Assembly (NCBI GenBank): GCA_964558655.1
Contig: CAZLEX010000003.1
Span: 1-64,000 of the forward strand
Reading direction: 5' to 3'
From: RGIG6353 sp964558655
GTDB taxonomy: Bacteria; Bacillota; Clostridia; Oscillospirales; SIG627
DNA: 64,000 bases
Shown piece by piece: positions 15,103-25,235 of this stretch. Every line of letters starts with the position of its first letter. The stretch's first letter is position 1. The position numbers and the translations under genes are program-made. The notes below the pieces were generated by a model. The model saw only the letters and a program-made list of their open reading frames with translations. It was not told the DNA's origin and did no database searches.

Positions 15103-18100
15103 ATGCAAAATCCGCTTTTGAAAGAAAAACTTATAGCAACCGGTTTTACCGGAGAAAAAGTAAAGGCGATACCCATACGCAAATATCTTAAAAAAATCGC
15201 CGAAAGGGTAAAGAAGTCCGAAAAAAACCGTGCCGAAAAGAGTGTTTGGCTCAGTGAAAATTTTTATCTCATTGAGAGAGCCGTGCGGGAGACGGCAAGA
15301 ATAAAACGGAAAAAATATTCTCCCCTTCTTCCGTTGACCGATGTATTCGCACACGAATGTGTAAAACTCGAAAATGACGATGTATCGGCTTTGTTCGATG
15401 TCATAACGAGAGAGGGAAAAGCCGATGACACTCTCCTCGCAAGCGTACGCTATGCACTCATTTATTCCTGTGTCGCGGAGATTTCCGAGAGGTGTGAGAG
15501 CGAGGAAAAAATCGGAGAAAAAATTGAACTTTTGCGTGCCGTTATGACATTCGATATGAGCTCTCTTATCATGGGCTTTTCCGCATCCGAGAGGTATTTG
15601 CGTTCGGATCCGGCGGGAATATGGCAGAAAATGAGCCGTTCCTCCCGCCTGCTTTATAAAAAATCTCTTATGAAAACGGCACGCCGTGAGGGAGAAAGTT
15701 ATGAAAAGGTATGCGAAAGCGTCGCACTCAGAGCTTCCGAAAATTCACGGCACATAGGAGAGTACATCGATTTTACAAATTCAAGCCGATATCTCTACTA
15801 TCCGCTGCTTTTTGTACTGTTCCTGATTTTTATGGCACTGTCCTTGCGTTTCCTTTTGCTCACCTGTCCCGCTTATGTCGTGTGTTTGACTGCGGTTTGC
15901 CTGGCTGTTCCGCTCTTTGAAACTGCTTGCACTCTTGCGGGATTCGTCGTTTCGCTTTTTTACAAAAGCGATATTCTGCCACGCATTGAAATTGACGGGA
16001 TAGATGAGAGTGTATCGACGCTCGCCGTTGTGACGGCACTTGTTTCAAATGCCGATGAGGCGGAAGAACTTATATCCCGCACGGAAAATCTCTATCTCAA
16101 ATCGAAAAGCCGTGACGCAGAGGACGAAGGCTTGTTTTTCGGCGTGCTTATGGACTTGCCCGAAAGCGATATTCCGGTCGGGGAAAACGACGGAGAAATA
16201 TTGAAAGTTTCGCTCGAAAAAGTCGATTTTCTCAATAAAAAACACGGCGGGCATTTTGAAGTTTTCTGGCGTGACAGGGTATATGACGCATCAAGCGGAC
16301 GGTACACGGCTTACGAGAGAAAAAGAGGTGCTCTTCTGGAACTTACCCGCTTTTCGCTCAAAAAGCCCTCCTCAATACATTGCCACGGAGCACCTATGCC
16401 GAAAATCCGCTACATCGTAACTCTTGACAGCGATACGGATATATGTATGGGAGATCTCGCAAAACTTGTGGGAACTATGGAGCATCCCTTGAACCGTCCC
16501 CGACTTGCCGAAAAAGACGGTGTATTTTATGTGAAAGAGGGTTTCGGAATTTTACAGCCTGCCATATTGCCCTCGCTTTCTTCGGCATATAAGACGCCTT
16601 TTTCAATTCTTACAAGCGGTGCCGGAGGGCATGACGCATATCATTCTCCAATCTTTAATCTGTTTTTCACTCTTCACCGCCGTGCCATGTTTTGCGGCAA
16701 GGGAATTTTCGATACCGAGTGTTATCTCAAAGTTCTTGAAAACGCATTTCCCGACAATACTGTCCTGAGTCACGATATGCTTGAGGGTTCAAGACTTCGT
16801 GCGGGCTTTGCCGGAGATATCGTATTTTCCGACAGCACTCCCGGCAATATCATTTCCTATTATAAGCGTGCACACCGCTGGGCGAGAGGGGATACGCAAG
16901 CCCTGATTTTCGTTACTCCCTATGTATGCGACCGACACGGACGCAGGGTAAAGAATGTACAGCCTCTGTCCGACCGTTTCGTTTTTGTTTTCAATTTTTT
17001 AAGTCTTTTGTCTCCCGCTTTTTCTCTGTGTGCACTTCTTCTGGCAATGAATCTTGAGTGGCAAGCGGGTACATTCATTGCTCTTGCCGCGCTTTTGCCT
17101 GTTTGGGTTTACTCTGTAACGGGCGTTTTTATGATGTTTGTACATCTCTCTTTCGTCACCATTTTCAGACGCTTTTTTACCCGTGCCGTTACGGGTTGCG
17201 TCAGGGAACTTGCGTGGCTCGTTTTTTCCCTTTCGGCATTGGCTTACCGAGCGTGGAACAATTTTAATGCCGTATGTCTTTCGCTTTTTCGTCTTGCCGT
17301 CACACATCGCAAACTTTTGGAATGGAATACCGCACAGGCGGTTGAAAGCTCTCTGTATTCCAAAGGCGGTATTGTCGGATATTTCTTTTACACACTTCCG
17401 TCGTTTTTGACAGGTGTGTTCATCGTGATATTTTCCACCCACCCTCTTGTAAGACTTTCGGGTATCCTGTTCATGTCTTTTTTCGCAATAGGATTTCTGA
17501 GTGCAAAAAACTCGCGAAAGTCAGTTTCGCTTTCCCCACATGATGAAAAGAAGCTTCGCCTTTATGCCGAAAAAACATGGAAATTTTTCGACACTTTCCT
17601 AACAGAGTCCGACAATATGCTTCCCTGCGACAATGTCAGTATATCTCCGGAATATAAGGTGGCACACCGTACTTCTCCGACAAATATCGGACTTTGGCTT
17701 TTGTGTGCTCTCGCGTCACGCGATTTGGGGCTGATAAATTCCGATTCCCTTGCCCGACGCCTTGAAAAAACGCTCGAAGCTCTCGAAAAAATGCCGAAAT
17801 GTCGGGGACATTTGTATAATTGGTATTCCACAAGAACGCTTGAGGTTATGGGAGACGCGTATATTTCCACAGTGGACAGCGGAAATTTTGCCGTCTGTCT
17901 TGCAACTCTCGTACAGGGGTTATACGAGTATGCGGGCGAATGTCCGAAACTTTGTGAAATTGCACGACGTTTTGAAAAGCTCGAGAAGGATATTGATTTT
18001 AAATTTTTGTACGATTCTCACCGTCGGCTTTTTTATATAGGATACAATGCCGATAAGCGAGAATACGACAATTCGCATTACGATTTGTATATGAGCGAGG

Positions 18101-21100
18101 TGCGTACTCTTTGCTATTATTCGGTGGCAAGGGGAATTGCCGACAAAAGACTGTGGGAGAGTCTCTCCCGTTCGCTTATCGCACGCCGTTTTTTAATTGG
18201 TGCGGCGTCATGGAGCGGTACGGCGTTTGAATATTTCATGCCCTGCCTGTTTTTGCCCGTTTATGAAAACAGCTTTGCGCAGGAGGCTCTTTCCTTTGCT
18301 TTCACTGAGCAGGTTTGCCGTTTTTCCCGTTTCAAAGGCATGAAAGTGTGGGGCACATCGGAAAGCGGTTATTTCGCTTTTGACCGCGACATGAATTATC
18401 AGTACCGTGCTTTCGGCGTACCATCGCTTGCACTCTCAAGTCAAAATGACACCGACAGGGTAATTTCACCCTATTCGTCTTTTTTGATGCTTCGCGAAAA
18501 TGTTTCTCTCTGCATTGAAAATCTTGAAAAGCTCGAAAAACTCGGAATGTTCGGGGAATACGGTTTTTACGAGGCGGCGGACTTTTCTCCCGAGCGTTCG
18601 GGAGGCGGTTTTGCAATGGTAAAAAGCTATATGTCTCATCACGCCGGAATGAGCCTTATCGCCATTGCGAATACACTTTTAAACGATATTTTCGTTTCCC
18701 GTTTCATGCGGGATTCCGAGATGAAAAGTGCGTCGGAGCTGCTTGAAGAAAGGGTACCGGCAGACGCACTGATTTTTTCGCGAAACAAAATCCGCACAAG
18801 AGAGCGTGAGGTGAAACTCTTTCATCTTTTCCTGCGTGACAGTCTGAGCGTTTGCAAAAATTCAGAGAGAGCCGCAACGCATATTCTTGCCGGCAGAGAA
18901 TGTTTTATGGCTTTGAGCGAGCGTGGAGTTGAAAATTTTTCGGGACGGGATATTCTGTATTCTTCGCCGCGAAAAAATTCCTTTCTTCCTTTTTGCCGTG
19001 AGGGAGAAAAAATCTTCTCACCCGTTGCGGCCGAAAAAGAATTTTGCTATTCGTCCGGATTTGCCGTTTACCGCACAAAAAACACGCAAATCACATTGAA
19101 TCTGTCCTCCTCTTCTCCCACAGTGAGAATAACTGCGGCGTTTGACACTCAGGGGAGCGAGAGCGGATTTTATTTTGAACCGGCGTTTGTATCACACAAG
19201 GCGTATATCGCTCACCCCGCATATGCCGAGCTTTTCTTTGAAGGACGGTGGGACGGTGAAAAAAAGGCACTTTATCTCACTTATCACGGTAAAAAGCCTT
19301 ATTCTCTCTGCCTTTTGTGCAACTGTGAATTTGAGTTTGAACTGTTTCGGGAGACTGTCTTTGACAAAAAGGAAGCAAACACACAGAACCTTTTCGATTA
19401 TATAAAAAGCACTCCGAATTTTTCCTGCAGAACGGGCACTCTTCTTTCTCCCTGCATTTTGGCACGGACTTCTTGCAGTGCGGGTGCGTTTTTCGTAATG
19501 GGATTCGGAAAAAGCGAGAATGAGGCGTTTTATGCGGCGTATGAAGAGCTTTCACTGAGCCGTCACCGAAGTCTTTCGCTTTCCGACGGATTTGAAAGAC
19601 GCCTTTGGGCTTCCTCTTGTGCTCATGAATTTAACCGTCTGCTCGATGAGTTTTTGCTTTTCTCACTGAGGGAGAGTACAGGCATGAGGCAGGCGGAAAT
19701 TTTACCTCCGATTTATTCGCAAAAAGCTCTCTGGAAGTGGGGAATATCGGGAGATTTGCCGATAGTTTTCGTGAGCGGTGCGCTGAAAGAGGAAACACTG
19801 GAGAAAATATTCGCACAGCATAAGTATCATTATATCGCCGGCGTCCGTTACGATATTGCACTCGTATGCTGCGATTACGGATATATGCGGACACAGAGAG
19901 AGCGTGTAATAAGAGTGCTTAAAAATACTAAATGTTCTTTTATGCAAAACCAGCCGGGCGGTATATACCTGCTTGACAAGGACGCATGGGATACATTTCG
20001 TCTGTGTGCGAAAGTTGTGATTGAAAGGGAGAGCGATATCATCTCTCTTCCCGCACAGGAAGGTTTTTCTTTGGAGACACAAAAGAGGAGAGAAAATTCG
20101 TACAGTACGGAACATGGTTTTTCAAAAGGTAAATATATCATAAACAAGAGCGTTTACAGTCCGCCGATACTTTGGCACCATATTATCGCGTCTGACGGTT
20201 TCGGAACGCTTGTTACAAGCAGAAATCTCGGGCATACTTGGGCGTATAACGCCGGTCTTTCCCGTCTGACCTTTTGGGAAAACGACCGAGTCGGAGGGGA
20301 AATGAGCGAAAAAATATATCTTTCGCAGGGAGGATATTCCTATGATATGTGCGATTTTGCCGACAGAGTGGAATTTTCTCCGGGAGAAGCAAGGTATCTT
20401 TCTTCTCTTTTCGAGGTGAGAGTTAATGTAAGCCCGACGCTCATGTACAAGGAGGTATCGGTAAAGCTTTTCACAAACACGGAGATATCTCTTTTTTACA
20501 AAATTCCGTCTGTCATGGGTGACGGAACATCAAAGGCGGGAGGCGTTGTGTTTGAAAAAATTTCCTGCGGAATTAAATTTGCCAATCCTTTTTCCGAGTC
20601 CTTTGAAAAAGGGTTCGGATACCTTGTAAGCGACGGGGAGGTATTTTATTCACCATACGGACTCGGCGTAAAAAAGACGGTCTTTAAGGGAGAGGAGATA
20701 AAATTTTTTATAGGGTTTGCAAGGGGAGAAAAACACTTTGAAAGGGCAATCGCAAGAGCTTTATCGGGCAGTTGCGAAAAAGAAAGCCGTGAGAGTGCGA
20801 AAAAGTTTCTTCCGAAATGCGAAAAAAGTGTTTTTAACGAAAGCGAAGAGGAAATGTTTAAAACATTCATTCCTCTTCAGTGCGTATTTTCGCGGATAAT
20901 CGCACGCACGGGTCCTTATCAGTCGGGCGGTGCATGGGGGTGCCGAGATCAGACGCAGGATATGTTTTATATGATAAATGTTTGTCCGGAGCGTGTTGCG
21001 TCTCATCTGTTCCGACTTGCCTCCCATCAGTATCTTGAGGGAGATATGCAGCATTGGTGGCACGGCTTTCGCGGTACCCGCACAAAATGCTCCGACGACT

Positions 21101-22086
21101 ATCTCTGGTTCGTTTTGCTTTTGAGCGAATATGCCGAACGGACGGGAGACAATAAAATCTTCGAAAAAAGGGTGAGATATCTGCAAAGTTCGCCTCTTGC
21201 CGAAAACGAAAGCGAGAGGTATGAGGAGGCTGAATTTTCTTCCTGTCGGGAAAACCTCGTAATGCACGCCAAAAGATGTCTCGACCTGTTTATGTCGCGT
21301 GGCAGGGGAGTACACGGTATTGTGCTTATGGGAAGCGGAGACTGGAACGACGGCATGAACCGTGTCGGTCAGGGAGGCGGAGAGAGCGTCTGGCTCGGAT
21401 TTTTTGCCGTCAGTGTTTTTTACCGTGCTTTTCCGTTTTTGGAACGCTTCGGTATAAACACGGAAGAGTACAGAAATTTTTGCCGTGATGTTATATGTGC
21501 GATAGAAAATCACGCTTTTGAAACCGACCGGTATGTGAGGGCTTTTTTGTCCGATTCAAGCGTATTGGGAAGTAAAAGTTTTGAGGGAGGCTGTAAAATC
21601 GACGGAATTGTTTCTTCCGCCGCGTCCGTTTGCTATGCCGTTTCCTCTCTCGGTTCCCCCTCGCGTATTTGTGCTTCCCTCGATACTTCGTGGAGGGAGC
21701 TGTACGACAGAAAAAACAAAATCTTTAAGCTTTTTTCACCGCCTTTTGAAAAAGCAGATGACCGTGTGGGGTATGTCACCTGTTATCCGCAGGGCATTAG
21801 GGAAAACGGCGGACAGTATACCCACGCCGCGATTTTTTCGGCAATAGGGTATTATTTCGCTCCCGCAGAAAAAAAGAAAAACCGCGAAAGAGCACGGCTT
21901 ATTTTGGAGGCGGTGCTTCCCTGCAACAGAAATCCCGATGTTTTCAAGACGGAGCCTTACGCACTTGCCGCCGATATATATTCAAATCCCTCCCATGAGG
22001 GACGGGGAGGGTGGAGCTTTTATACGGGTTCTGCCGGGTGGTGCGAATATCTTATGAACCTTTTTTCAAAAGAAAATCCGGAATAA
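15103..22086 (+). CDS. cyclic beta-glucan synthase-like protein (GT84 + GH94)
   Basis: The 2,327-residue membrane enzyme is related to NdvB/ChvB. Membrane helices lie near residues 229-286, 625-690 and 760-802. Between the first two sets is a GT2-like glycosyltransferase domain with TLDSDTD at about 441-446 and HRWARGD at about 591. A central glucoamylase-like domain follows (about 820-1240). The C-terminal half has the GH94 phosphorylase module, with CRDQTQDM and GDWNDG (about 2079-2084), the latter holding the usual catalytic aspartate. Known relatives make cyclic beta-1,2-glucan and trim its chain length; the N-terminal region is shorter than in rhizobial NdvB (about 2,800 residues). The start is ATG 15103, because AGAGGG lies seven bases upstream and earlier in-frame starts fall in or near the terminator. 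Confidence 0.85.
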   Translation: MQNPLLKEKLIATGFTGEKVKAIPIRKYLKKIAERVKKSEKNRAEKSVWLSENFYLIERAVRETARIKRKKYSPLLPLTDVFAHECVKLENDDVSALFDVITREGKADDTLLASVRYALIYSCVAEISERCESEEKIGEKIELLRAVMTFDMSSLIMGFSASERYLRSDPAGIWQKMSRSSRLLYKKSLMKTARREGESYEKVCESVALRASENSRHIGEYIDFTNSSRYLYYPLLFVLFLIFMALSLRFLLLTCPAYVVCLTAVCLAVPLFETACTLAGFVVSLFYKSDILPRIEIDGIDESVSTLAVVTALVSNADEAEELISRTENLYLKSKSRDAEDEGLFFGVLMDLPESDIPVGENDGEILKVSLEKVDFLNKKHGGHFEVFWRDRVYDASSGRYTAYERKRGALLELTRFSLKKPSSIHCHGAPMPKIRYIVTLDSDTDICMGDLAKLVGTMEHPLNRPRLAEKDGVFYVKEGFGILQPAILPSLSSAYKTPFSILTSGAGGHDAYHSPIFNLFFTLHRRAMFCGKGIFDTECYLKVLENAFPDNTVLSHDMLEGSRLRAGFAGDIVFSDSTPGNIISYYKRAHRWARGDTQALIFVTPYVCDRHGRRVKNVQPLSDRFVFVFNFLSLLSPAFSLCALLLAMNLEWQAGTFIALAALLPVWVYSVTGVFMMFVHLSFVTIFRRFFTRAVTGCVRELAWLVFSLSALAYRAWNNFNAVCLSLFRLAVTHRKLLEWNTAQAVESSLYSKGGIVGYFFYTLPSFLTGVFIVIFSTHPLVRLSGILFMSFFAIGFLSAKNSRKSVSLSPHDEKKLRLYAEKTWKFFDTFLTESDNMLPCDNVSISPEYKVAHRTSPTNIGLWLLCALASRDLGLINSDSLARRLEKTLEALEKMPKCRGHLYNWYSTRTLEVMGDAYISTVDSGNFAVCLATLVQGLYEYAGECPKLCEIARRFEKLEKDIDFKFLYDSHRRLFYIGYNADKREYDNSHYDLYMSEVRTLCYYSVARGIADKRLWESLSRSLIARRFLIGAASWSGTAFEYFMPCLFLPVYENSFAQEALSFAFTEQVCRFSRFKGMKVWGTSESGYFAFDRDMNYQYRAFGVPSLALSSQNDTDRVISPYSSFLMLRENVSLCIENLEKLEKLGMFGEYGFYEAADFSPERSGGGFAMVKSYMSHHAGMSLIAIANTLLNDIFVSRFMRDSEMKSASELLEERVPADALIFSRNKIRTREREVKLFHLFLRDSLSVCKNSERAATHILAGRECFMALSERGVENFSGRDILYSSPRKNSFLPFCREGEKIFSPVAAEKEFCYSSGFAVYRTKNTQITLNLSSSSPTVRITAAFDTQGSESGFYFEPAFVSHKAYIAHPAYAELFFEGRWDGEKKALYLTYHGKKPYSLCLLCNCEFEFELFRETVFDKKEANTQNLFDYIKSTPNFSCRTGTLLSPCILARTSCSAGAFFVMGFGKSENEAFYAAYEELSLSRHRSLSLSDGFERRLWASSCAHEFNRLLDEFLLFSLRESTGMRQAEILPPIYSQKALWKWGISGDLPIVFVSGALKEETLEKIFAQHKYHYIAGVRYDIALVCCDYGYMRTQRERVIRVLKNTKCSFMQNQPGGIYLLDKDAWDTFRLCAKVVIERESDIISLPAQEGFSLETQKRRENSYSTEHGFSKGKYIINKSVYSPPILWHHIIASDGFGTLVTSRNLGHTWAYNAGLSRLTFWENDRVGGEMSEKIYLSQGGYSYDMCDFADRVEFSPGEARYLSSLFEVRVNVSPTLMYKEVSVKLFTNTEISLFYKIPSVMGDGTSKAGGVVFEKISCGIKFANPFSESFEKGFGYLVSDGEVFYSPYGLGVKKTVFKGEEIKFFIGFARGEKHFERAIARALSGSCEKESRESAKKFLPKCEKSVFNESEEEMFKTFIPLQCVFSRIIARTGPYQSGGAWGCRDQTQDMFYMINVCPERVASHLFRLASHQYLEGDMQHWWHGFRGTRTKCSDDYLWFVLLLSEYAERTGDNKIFEKRVRYLQSSPLAENESERYEEAEFSSCRENLVMHAKRCLDLFMSRGRGVHGIVLMGSGDWNDGMNRVGQGGGESVWLGFFAVSVFYRAFPFLERFGINTEEYRNFCRDVICAIENHAFETDRYVRAFLSDSSVLGSKSFEGGCKIDGIVSSAASVCYAVSSLGSPSRICASLDTSWRELYDRKNKIFKLFSPPFEKADDRVGYVTCYPQGIRENGGQYTHAAIFSAIGYYFAPAEKKKNRERARLILEAVLPCNRNPDVFKTEPYALAADIYSNPSHEGRGGWSFYTGSAGWCEYLMNLFSKENPE

Positions 22087-22108
22087 ATTTTTTTGTGTGT
22101 CATACAAT
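22083..22108 (+). promoter_or_regulatory. possible sigma-E-type sporulation promoter of the SipL-like gene
   Basis: CATACAAT at 22101-22108 matches the mother-cell sigma-E -10 consensus, and GAATAAA lies 15 bases upstream at the stop of the glucan synthase gene. The start codon is 30 bases downstream. sipL is sigma-E controlled in Clostridioides difficile, which makes the match meaningful, but it was read by eye. Confidence 0.4.
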
Positions 22109-22137
22109 GTATAAAAAATAAAAAAGGAGAAGAAAGT

Positions 22138-23700
22138 ATGAACACTGTCCGAAAGGGAGAATATGCCTGCCTTTTGTATCGGGGAGAAGAAAACGTCAGG
22201 CTTGAGGAAGAAATTCGCCTTCCCGATTACTGTCCCGGTATAGTAAGGCTTATACGGGTGGAAGCAGTACCCGTTTTCGAAAAATGCACCACCAGGTTAC
22301 GAGACACCGCACTCACGGTTGATGTGTCGGGAAATGTGGAATTTACCGTGCTTTATTACGACGCGGAGGGGAATATATGCACACACGGTTTTTCGGCCGA
22401 TTTCTCGGAAAATTTCAAGAAAGAGCTGGGAAAAGACTGCAATGCAATTCCGTCGAGTATTTTCGGTTTCGTTACTCCCACAGCACTTCGCTCTTATCCG
22501 AAAGTCATGGCACCCGACAGGCTTCTTTCACGCTTTGAAATGACACTTTCGTTCGATATTTACTGCAACGGAGAATACAGTGCCTACGATGCGGGTGAGG
22601 CGGTTGCATCGCACAAGGCCGATGCCGATATGTGCGAGAGCAACATCGCACAGATAATTTCCTCAAAAAGCGAGAATTTTACGCTCACGCAAGAGATAAA
22701 GATTCCCTCGTCTCTTCCGCCCTGCGAGAAAGTTCTGTCGGTGTCGGCAATTGTTTTGCCCGAATCAAATCACCCGTCGGACGATTCGGTATCCGTTTTT
22801 TCAAATGTGCTTTTCAGCGTTTTGTATCTTGCCGAGAATACGGGGGAGGCGGTGAGTTTTTACCAGCCGGTAGAGGTTCGCGATGTGATTGAGTGTGACG
22901 ATTGCGCACAGGATTCCGTCTGCCGTATTCGTGCTTCGGCGGGAGGCGGCGAATGTGCCGTGCTTCCAGACAGTTTCGGCGAGATGAGAGTTTTCTCACT
23001 CACACTGCCCTATACCTTAAACTGCCTTGTTTTTGAGAATACGGAAAACACTTTTGTAAGCGATATTTACTGCATAGGAGGCGGTTGCGAAAAAGAGTAC
23101 GAAGCGAAAGATTTTTCGGAGTGTGTGGGAACGCTTTCGGAATCTTTGCCTTTTCGCCGTAGTTTTCAGCTTAAAGGTGATATCCAATCGGTAAAGAGCG
23201 TAAGTGTTCATACATTTGTGAAATCCTGTGAGGTGAACTCATCTTCGGCGTTTGCCGATGTGACGCTTTTTGTTTCGGCACTTGTAGAAGACAGTCAAAG
23301 GGGACTTGTCGAAAGCGAACAGACGCAGAATGTTAAAGTCGAAATGAATGTGCCCGAGAGCATTATTTCAAAATTTTCTTCGGAAAATCTGTTTTGTGAT
23401 GCCGAAGTTTACTGTGCTTTTGCCGACGGAAATATTTGCGACGGCGAGCTTGAGGTGACGGGCGAATTTGTCACACGGGCTATTGTCTTTAAAAGAAACT
23501 GCGTCAAATATGTGAGCGGTGTTGAGTTTTCTCAAAACGATTGCAAAAAATGCAAAACCGTATTTTATTATCCCTCAAAGGAGGATACCCTCTGGACTGT
23601 GGGACAAAGATACGGAGTGGAGCGGGAAAAAATACGGCAGGCGAATAAAATGGAAACGGATACGCTTCCCGCAGTTTGCCTGATACCGTTTGAAAAATAA
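22138..23700 (+). CDS. SipL-like spore morphogenesis protein (SPOCS/DUF3794 + LysM)
   Basis: The 520-residue protein contains repeated SPOCS (DUF3794) units, with EEEIRLPDYCPGIVRLIRVE near the start and similar LTQEIKIPSSLPPCEKVLSV in the middle, and a C-terminal LysM domain (residues about 470-520: YYPSKEDTLWTVGQRYGVER). Length and order match C. difficile SipL (about 520 residues), which binds SpoIVA and is required to place the spore coat. It would act on the mother-cell side of the forespore. AAGGAGAAGAAAG is seven bases before ATG 22138; an in-frame upstream start at 22093 lacks a ribosome binding site. A sigma-E-like -10 lies upstream. Confidence 0.85.
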   Translation: MNTVRKGEYACLLYRGEENVRLEEEIRLPDYCPGIVRLIRVEAVPVFEKCTTRLRDTALTVDVSGNVEFTVLYYDAEGNICTHGFSADFSENFKKELGKDCNAIPSSIFGFVTPTALRSYPKVMAPDRLLSRFEMTLSFDIYCNGEYSAYDAGEAVASHKADADMCESNIAQIISSKSENFTLTQEIKIPSSLPPCEKVLSVSAIVLPESNHPSDDSVSVFSNVLFSVLYLAENTGEAVSFYQPVEVRDVIECDDCAQDSVCRIRASAGGGECAVLPDSFGEMRVFSLTLPYTLNCLVFENTENTFVSDIYCIGGGCEKEYEAKDFSECVGTLSESLPFRRSFQLKGDIQSVKSVSVHTFVKSCEVNSSSAFADVTLFVSALVEDSQRGLVESEQTQNVKVEMNVPESIISKFSSENLFCDAEVYCAFADGNICDGELEVTGEFVTRAIVFKRNCVKYVSGVEFSQNDCKKCKTVFYYPSKEDTLWTVGQRYGVEREKIRQANKMETDTLPAVCLIPFEK

Positions 23701-23737
23701 AAAGGCGTGATTTTTTCATCAAGCTCATAAATACAAA

Positions 23738-23770
23738 GTCGGACACTTTTAAATGTGTCCGGCTGTTTTT
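23738..23770 (+). terminator. terminator after the SipL-like gene
   Basis: GTCGGACAC pairs with GTGTCCGGC around a short A/T loop, followed by TGTTTTTG. It lies between convergent genes and may act on both strands, though the minus-strand T-run is weak. Confidence 0.8.
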
Positions 23771-23779
23771 GTATAAGGG

Positions 23780-25060
23780 TTAATCCTGAAGAAGTTTCTC
23801 TATGCAGGCGATTTTCGCACAGGTTACGAGAACTTCGATTGCCTGCCTGAGTTCATCGATGCTCGGATAAGACGGTGCGATTCTTATGTTCCTGTCACGC
23901 GGATCGTTTCCGTAAGGATATGTGGCACCCGCTTCGGTGAGCTTAACTCCGAGTTCGGCACACATGGCAACGGTTTTTTTAGCCGTTTGGTCAAGAAGAT
24001 TAAGGCTTACAAAGTAACCGCCGAGAGGGTGCGTCCAGGAAGCAATGTCTCCGTTTTCAAATTCTCTCTCAAGTACGCCTAAAACCGTCTCGAATTTGGG
24101 ACGCATGATTGCCGCATGACGCTTCATGTGCTCTCTTACGCCGTCGGCGTTTTTGAAAAATTTAACATGGCGTGCCTGATTGATTTTGTCGTGTCCGATT
24201 GTCTGTACAAGCATTTGAGAAGAAGCTCTCTCTATGTTGCGTCTGCTTGATACAAGCACGCTCACGCCCGAGCCGGGATAGGATATTTTGGAGGTTGAGG
24301 CGAACATGTACGCCATATCTTCTTTGCCGGTTTTTTTAAGCTCATCGAAAAGATTGAGAAGCGTGTCGCTTTTGTCTTCGTAAAGGTCGTGAATAAAATA
24401 AGCATTGTCATAGAAAATTCTGAAGTCGGGTGCTTTGGGGTTGAGGGAAGCGAAACGGCGTACCGTCTCGTCCGAATATGTAATTCCGTCCGGATTTGAG
24501 TATTTCGGCACACACCATATACCCTTAACCGTGCTGTCGGTGCTTACGATTCTCTCGATTTCGTCCATGTCGGGACCGGTCGGGGTCATCTCGACGGGAA
24601 TCATCGCAATACCCATTTTTTCGGTAATTCTGAAATGCCTGTCATAACCGGGAACGGGACAAATAAACTTTATTTCACCCGCATCTTTCCAGGCGGGAGA
24701 AGTGCCGTCGGTGCCGAAAAGCATTGCACGGACGAGCATGTCGTACATTATGTTAAGAGAGCTGTTTCCGCATACCATGACATTTTGAGCATCTACCTCA
24801 AGAAGATCGGCAAAGAATTTTTTACACTCCGGTATGCCGTCGATGACGCCGTAATTGCGTAAATCAACCGACGGTGACAGAACGCAATCCTCACCTGTCA
24901 GGCAGGTGAGCATACCGTCTGAAAGCTCAAGCTGTTCACGGCAGGGTTTTCCCCGTGACATATCAAGGTTCAATGCGAGGCTTTTGAGTTCGCCGTATTT
25001 TTTTCTGAGTTCGCCGAGCTGTGAAAGAAGTTCTTCACGCTTTGCATTTTTGTATTGCAT
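23780..25060 (-). CDS. aspartate aminotransferase, type Ic (PLP enzyme)
   Basis: The 426-residue PLP-dependent aminotransferase belongs to the Asp_aminotransf (Ic) group. It has LNLDMSRGKPCREQLELSDG near residue 30, YGVIDGIPECKKFFADLL, the YSNPDGITYSDET motif, FYDNAYFIHDLY with the PLP-ring aspartate, and ASTSKISYPGSGVSV holding the Schiff-base lysine. The C-terminal arginine motif is in NIRIAPSYPS. It would exchange amino groups between aspartate and 2-oxoglutarate or a related pair. The gene is monocistronic with a consensus promoter, and GGAGACAAAG precedes ATG. It converges on the sipL-like gene. Confidence 0.9.
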   Translation of the reverse strand: MQYKNAKREELLSQLGELRKKYGELKSLALNLDMSRGKPCREQLELSDGMLTCLTGEDCVLSPSVDLRNYGVIDGIPECKKFFADLLEVDAQNVMVCGNSSLNIMYDMLVRAMLFGTDGTSPAWKDAGEIKFICPVPGYDRHFRITEKMGIAMIPVEMTPTGPDMDEIERIVSTDSTVKGIWCVPKYSNPDGITYSDETVRRFASLNPKAPDFRIFYDNAYFIHDLYEDKSDTLLNLFDELKKTGKEDMAYMFASTSKISYPGSGVSVLVSSRRNIERASSQMLVQTIGHDKINQARHVKFFKNADGVREHMKRHAAIMRPKFETVLGVLEREFENGDIASWTHPLGGYFVSLNLLDQTAKKTVAMCAELGVKLTEAGATYPYGNDPRDRNIRIAPSYPSIDELRQAIEVLVTCAKIACIEKLLQD

Positions 25061-25098
25061 AAAAACTTTGTCTCCTTAGTATTTTTCGAATTTTGTAT

Positions 25099-25127
25099 AT
25101 ATTACAATAAAATCTTAAGAATGTCAA
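25099..25127 (-). promoter_or_regulatory. sigma-A promoter of the aspartate aminotransferase gene
   Basis: On the minus strand TTGACA (25127-25122) and TAATAT (25104-25099) are 17 bases apart, 39 bases before the start codon. Confidence 0.8.
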
Positions 25128-25235
25128 GCCGTAATCCGTGATTTCACAAAAAAATTTTCGGTTGTGTCTGCTTTGAATAAAAAATAATGGATAAGTTAAA
25201 AATATATTTGAAAAAAAGTAAAGGAGTTTTTGAAA

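Noticed and set aside
20761..21513. 250-codon open frame on the minus strand inside the glucan synthase gene, and similar long antisense frames at 7699-8412, 14430-15005 and 43778-44320
   Set aside because: They lie opposite well-supported genes, have no ribosome binding site or recognisable domain, and their composition is that expected from mirror frames.
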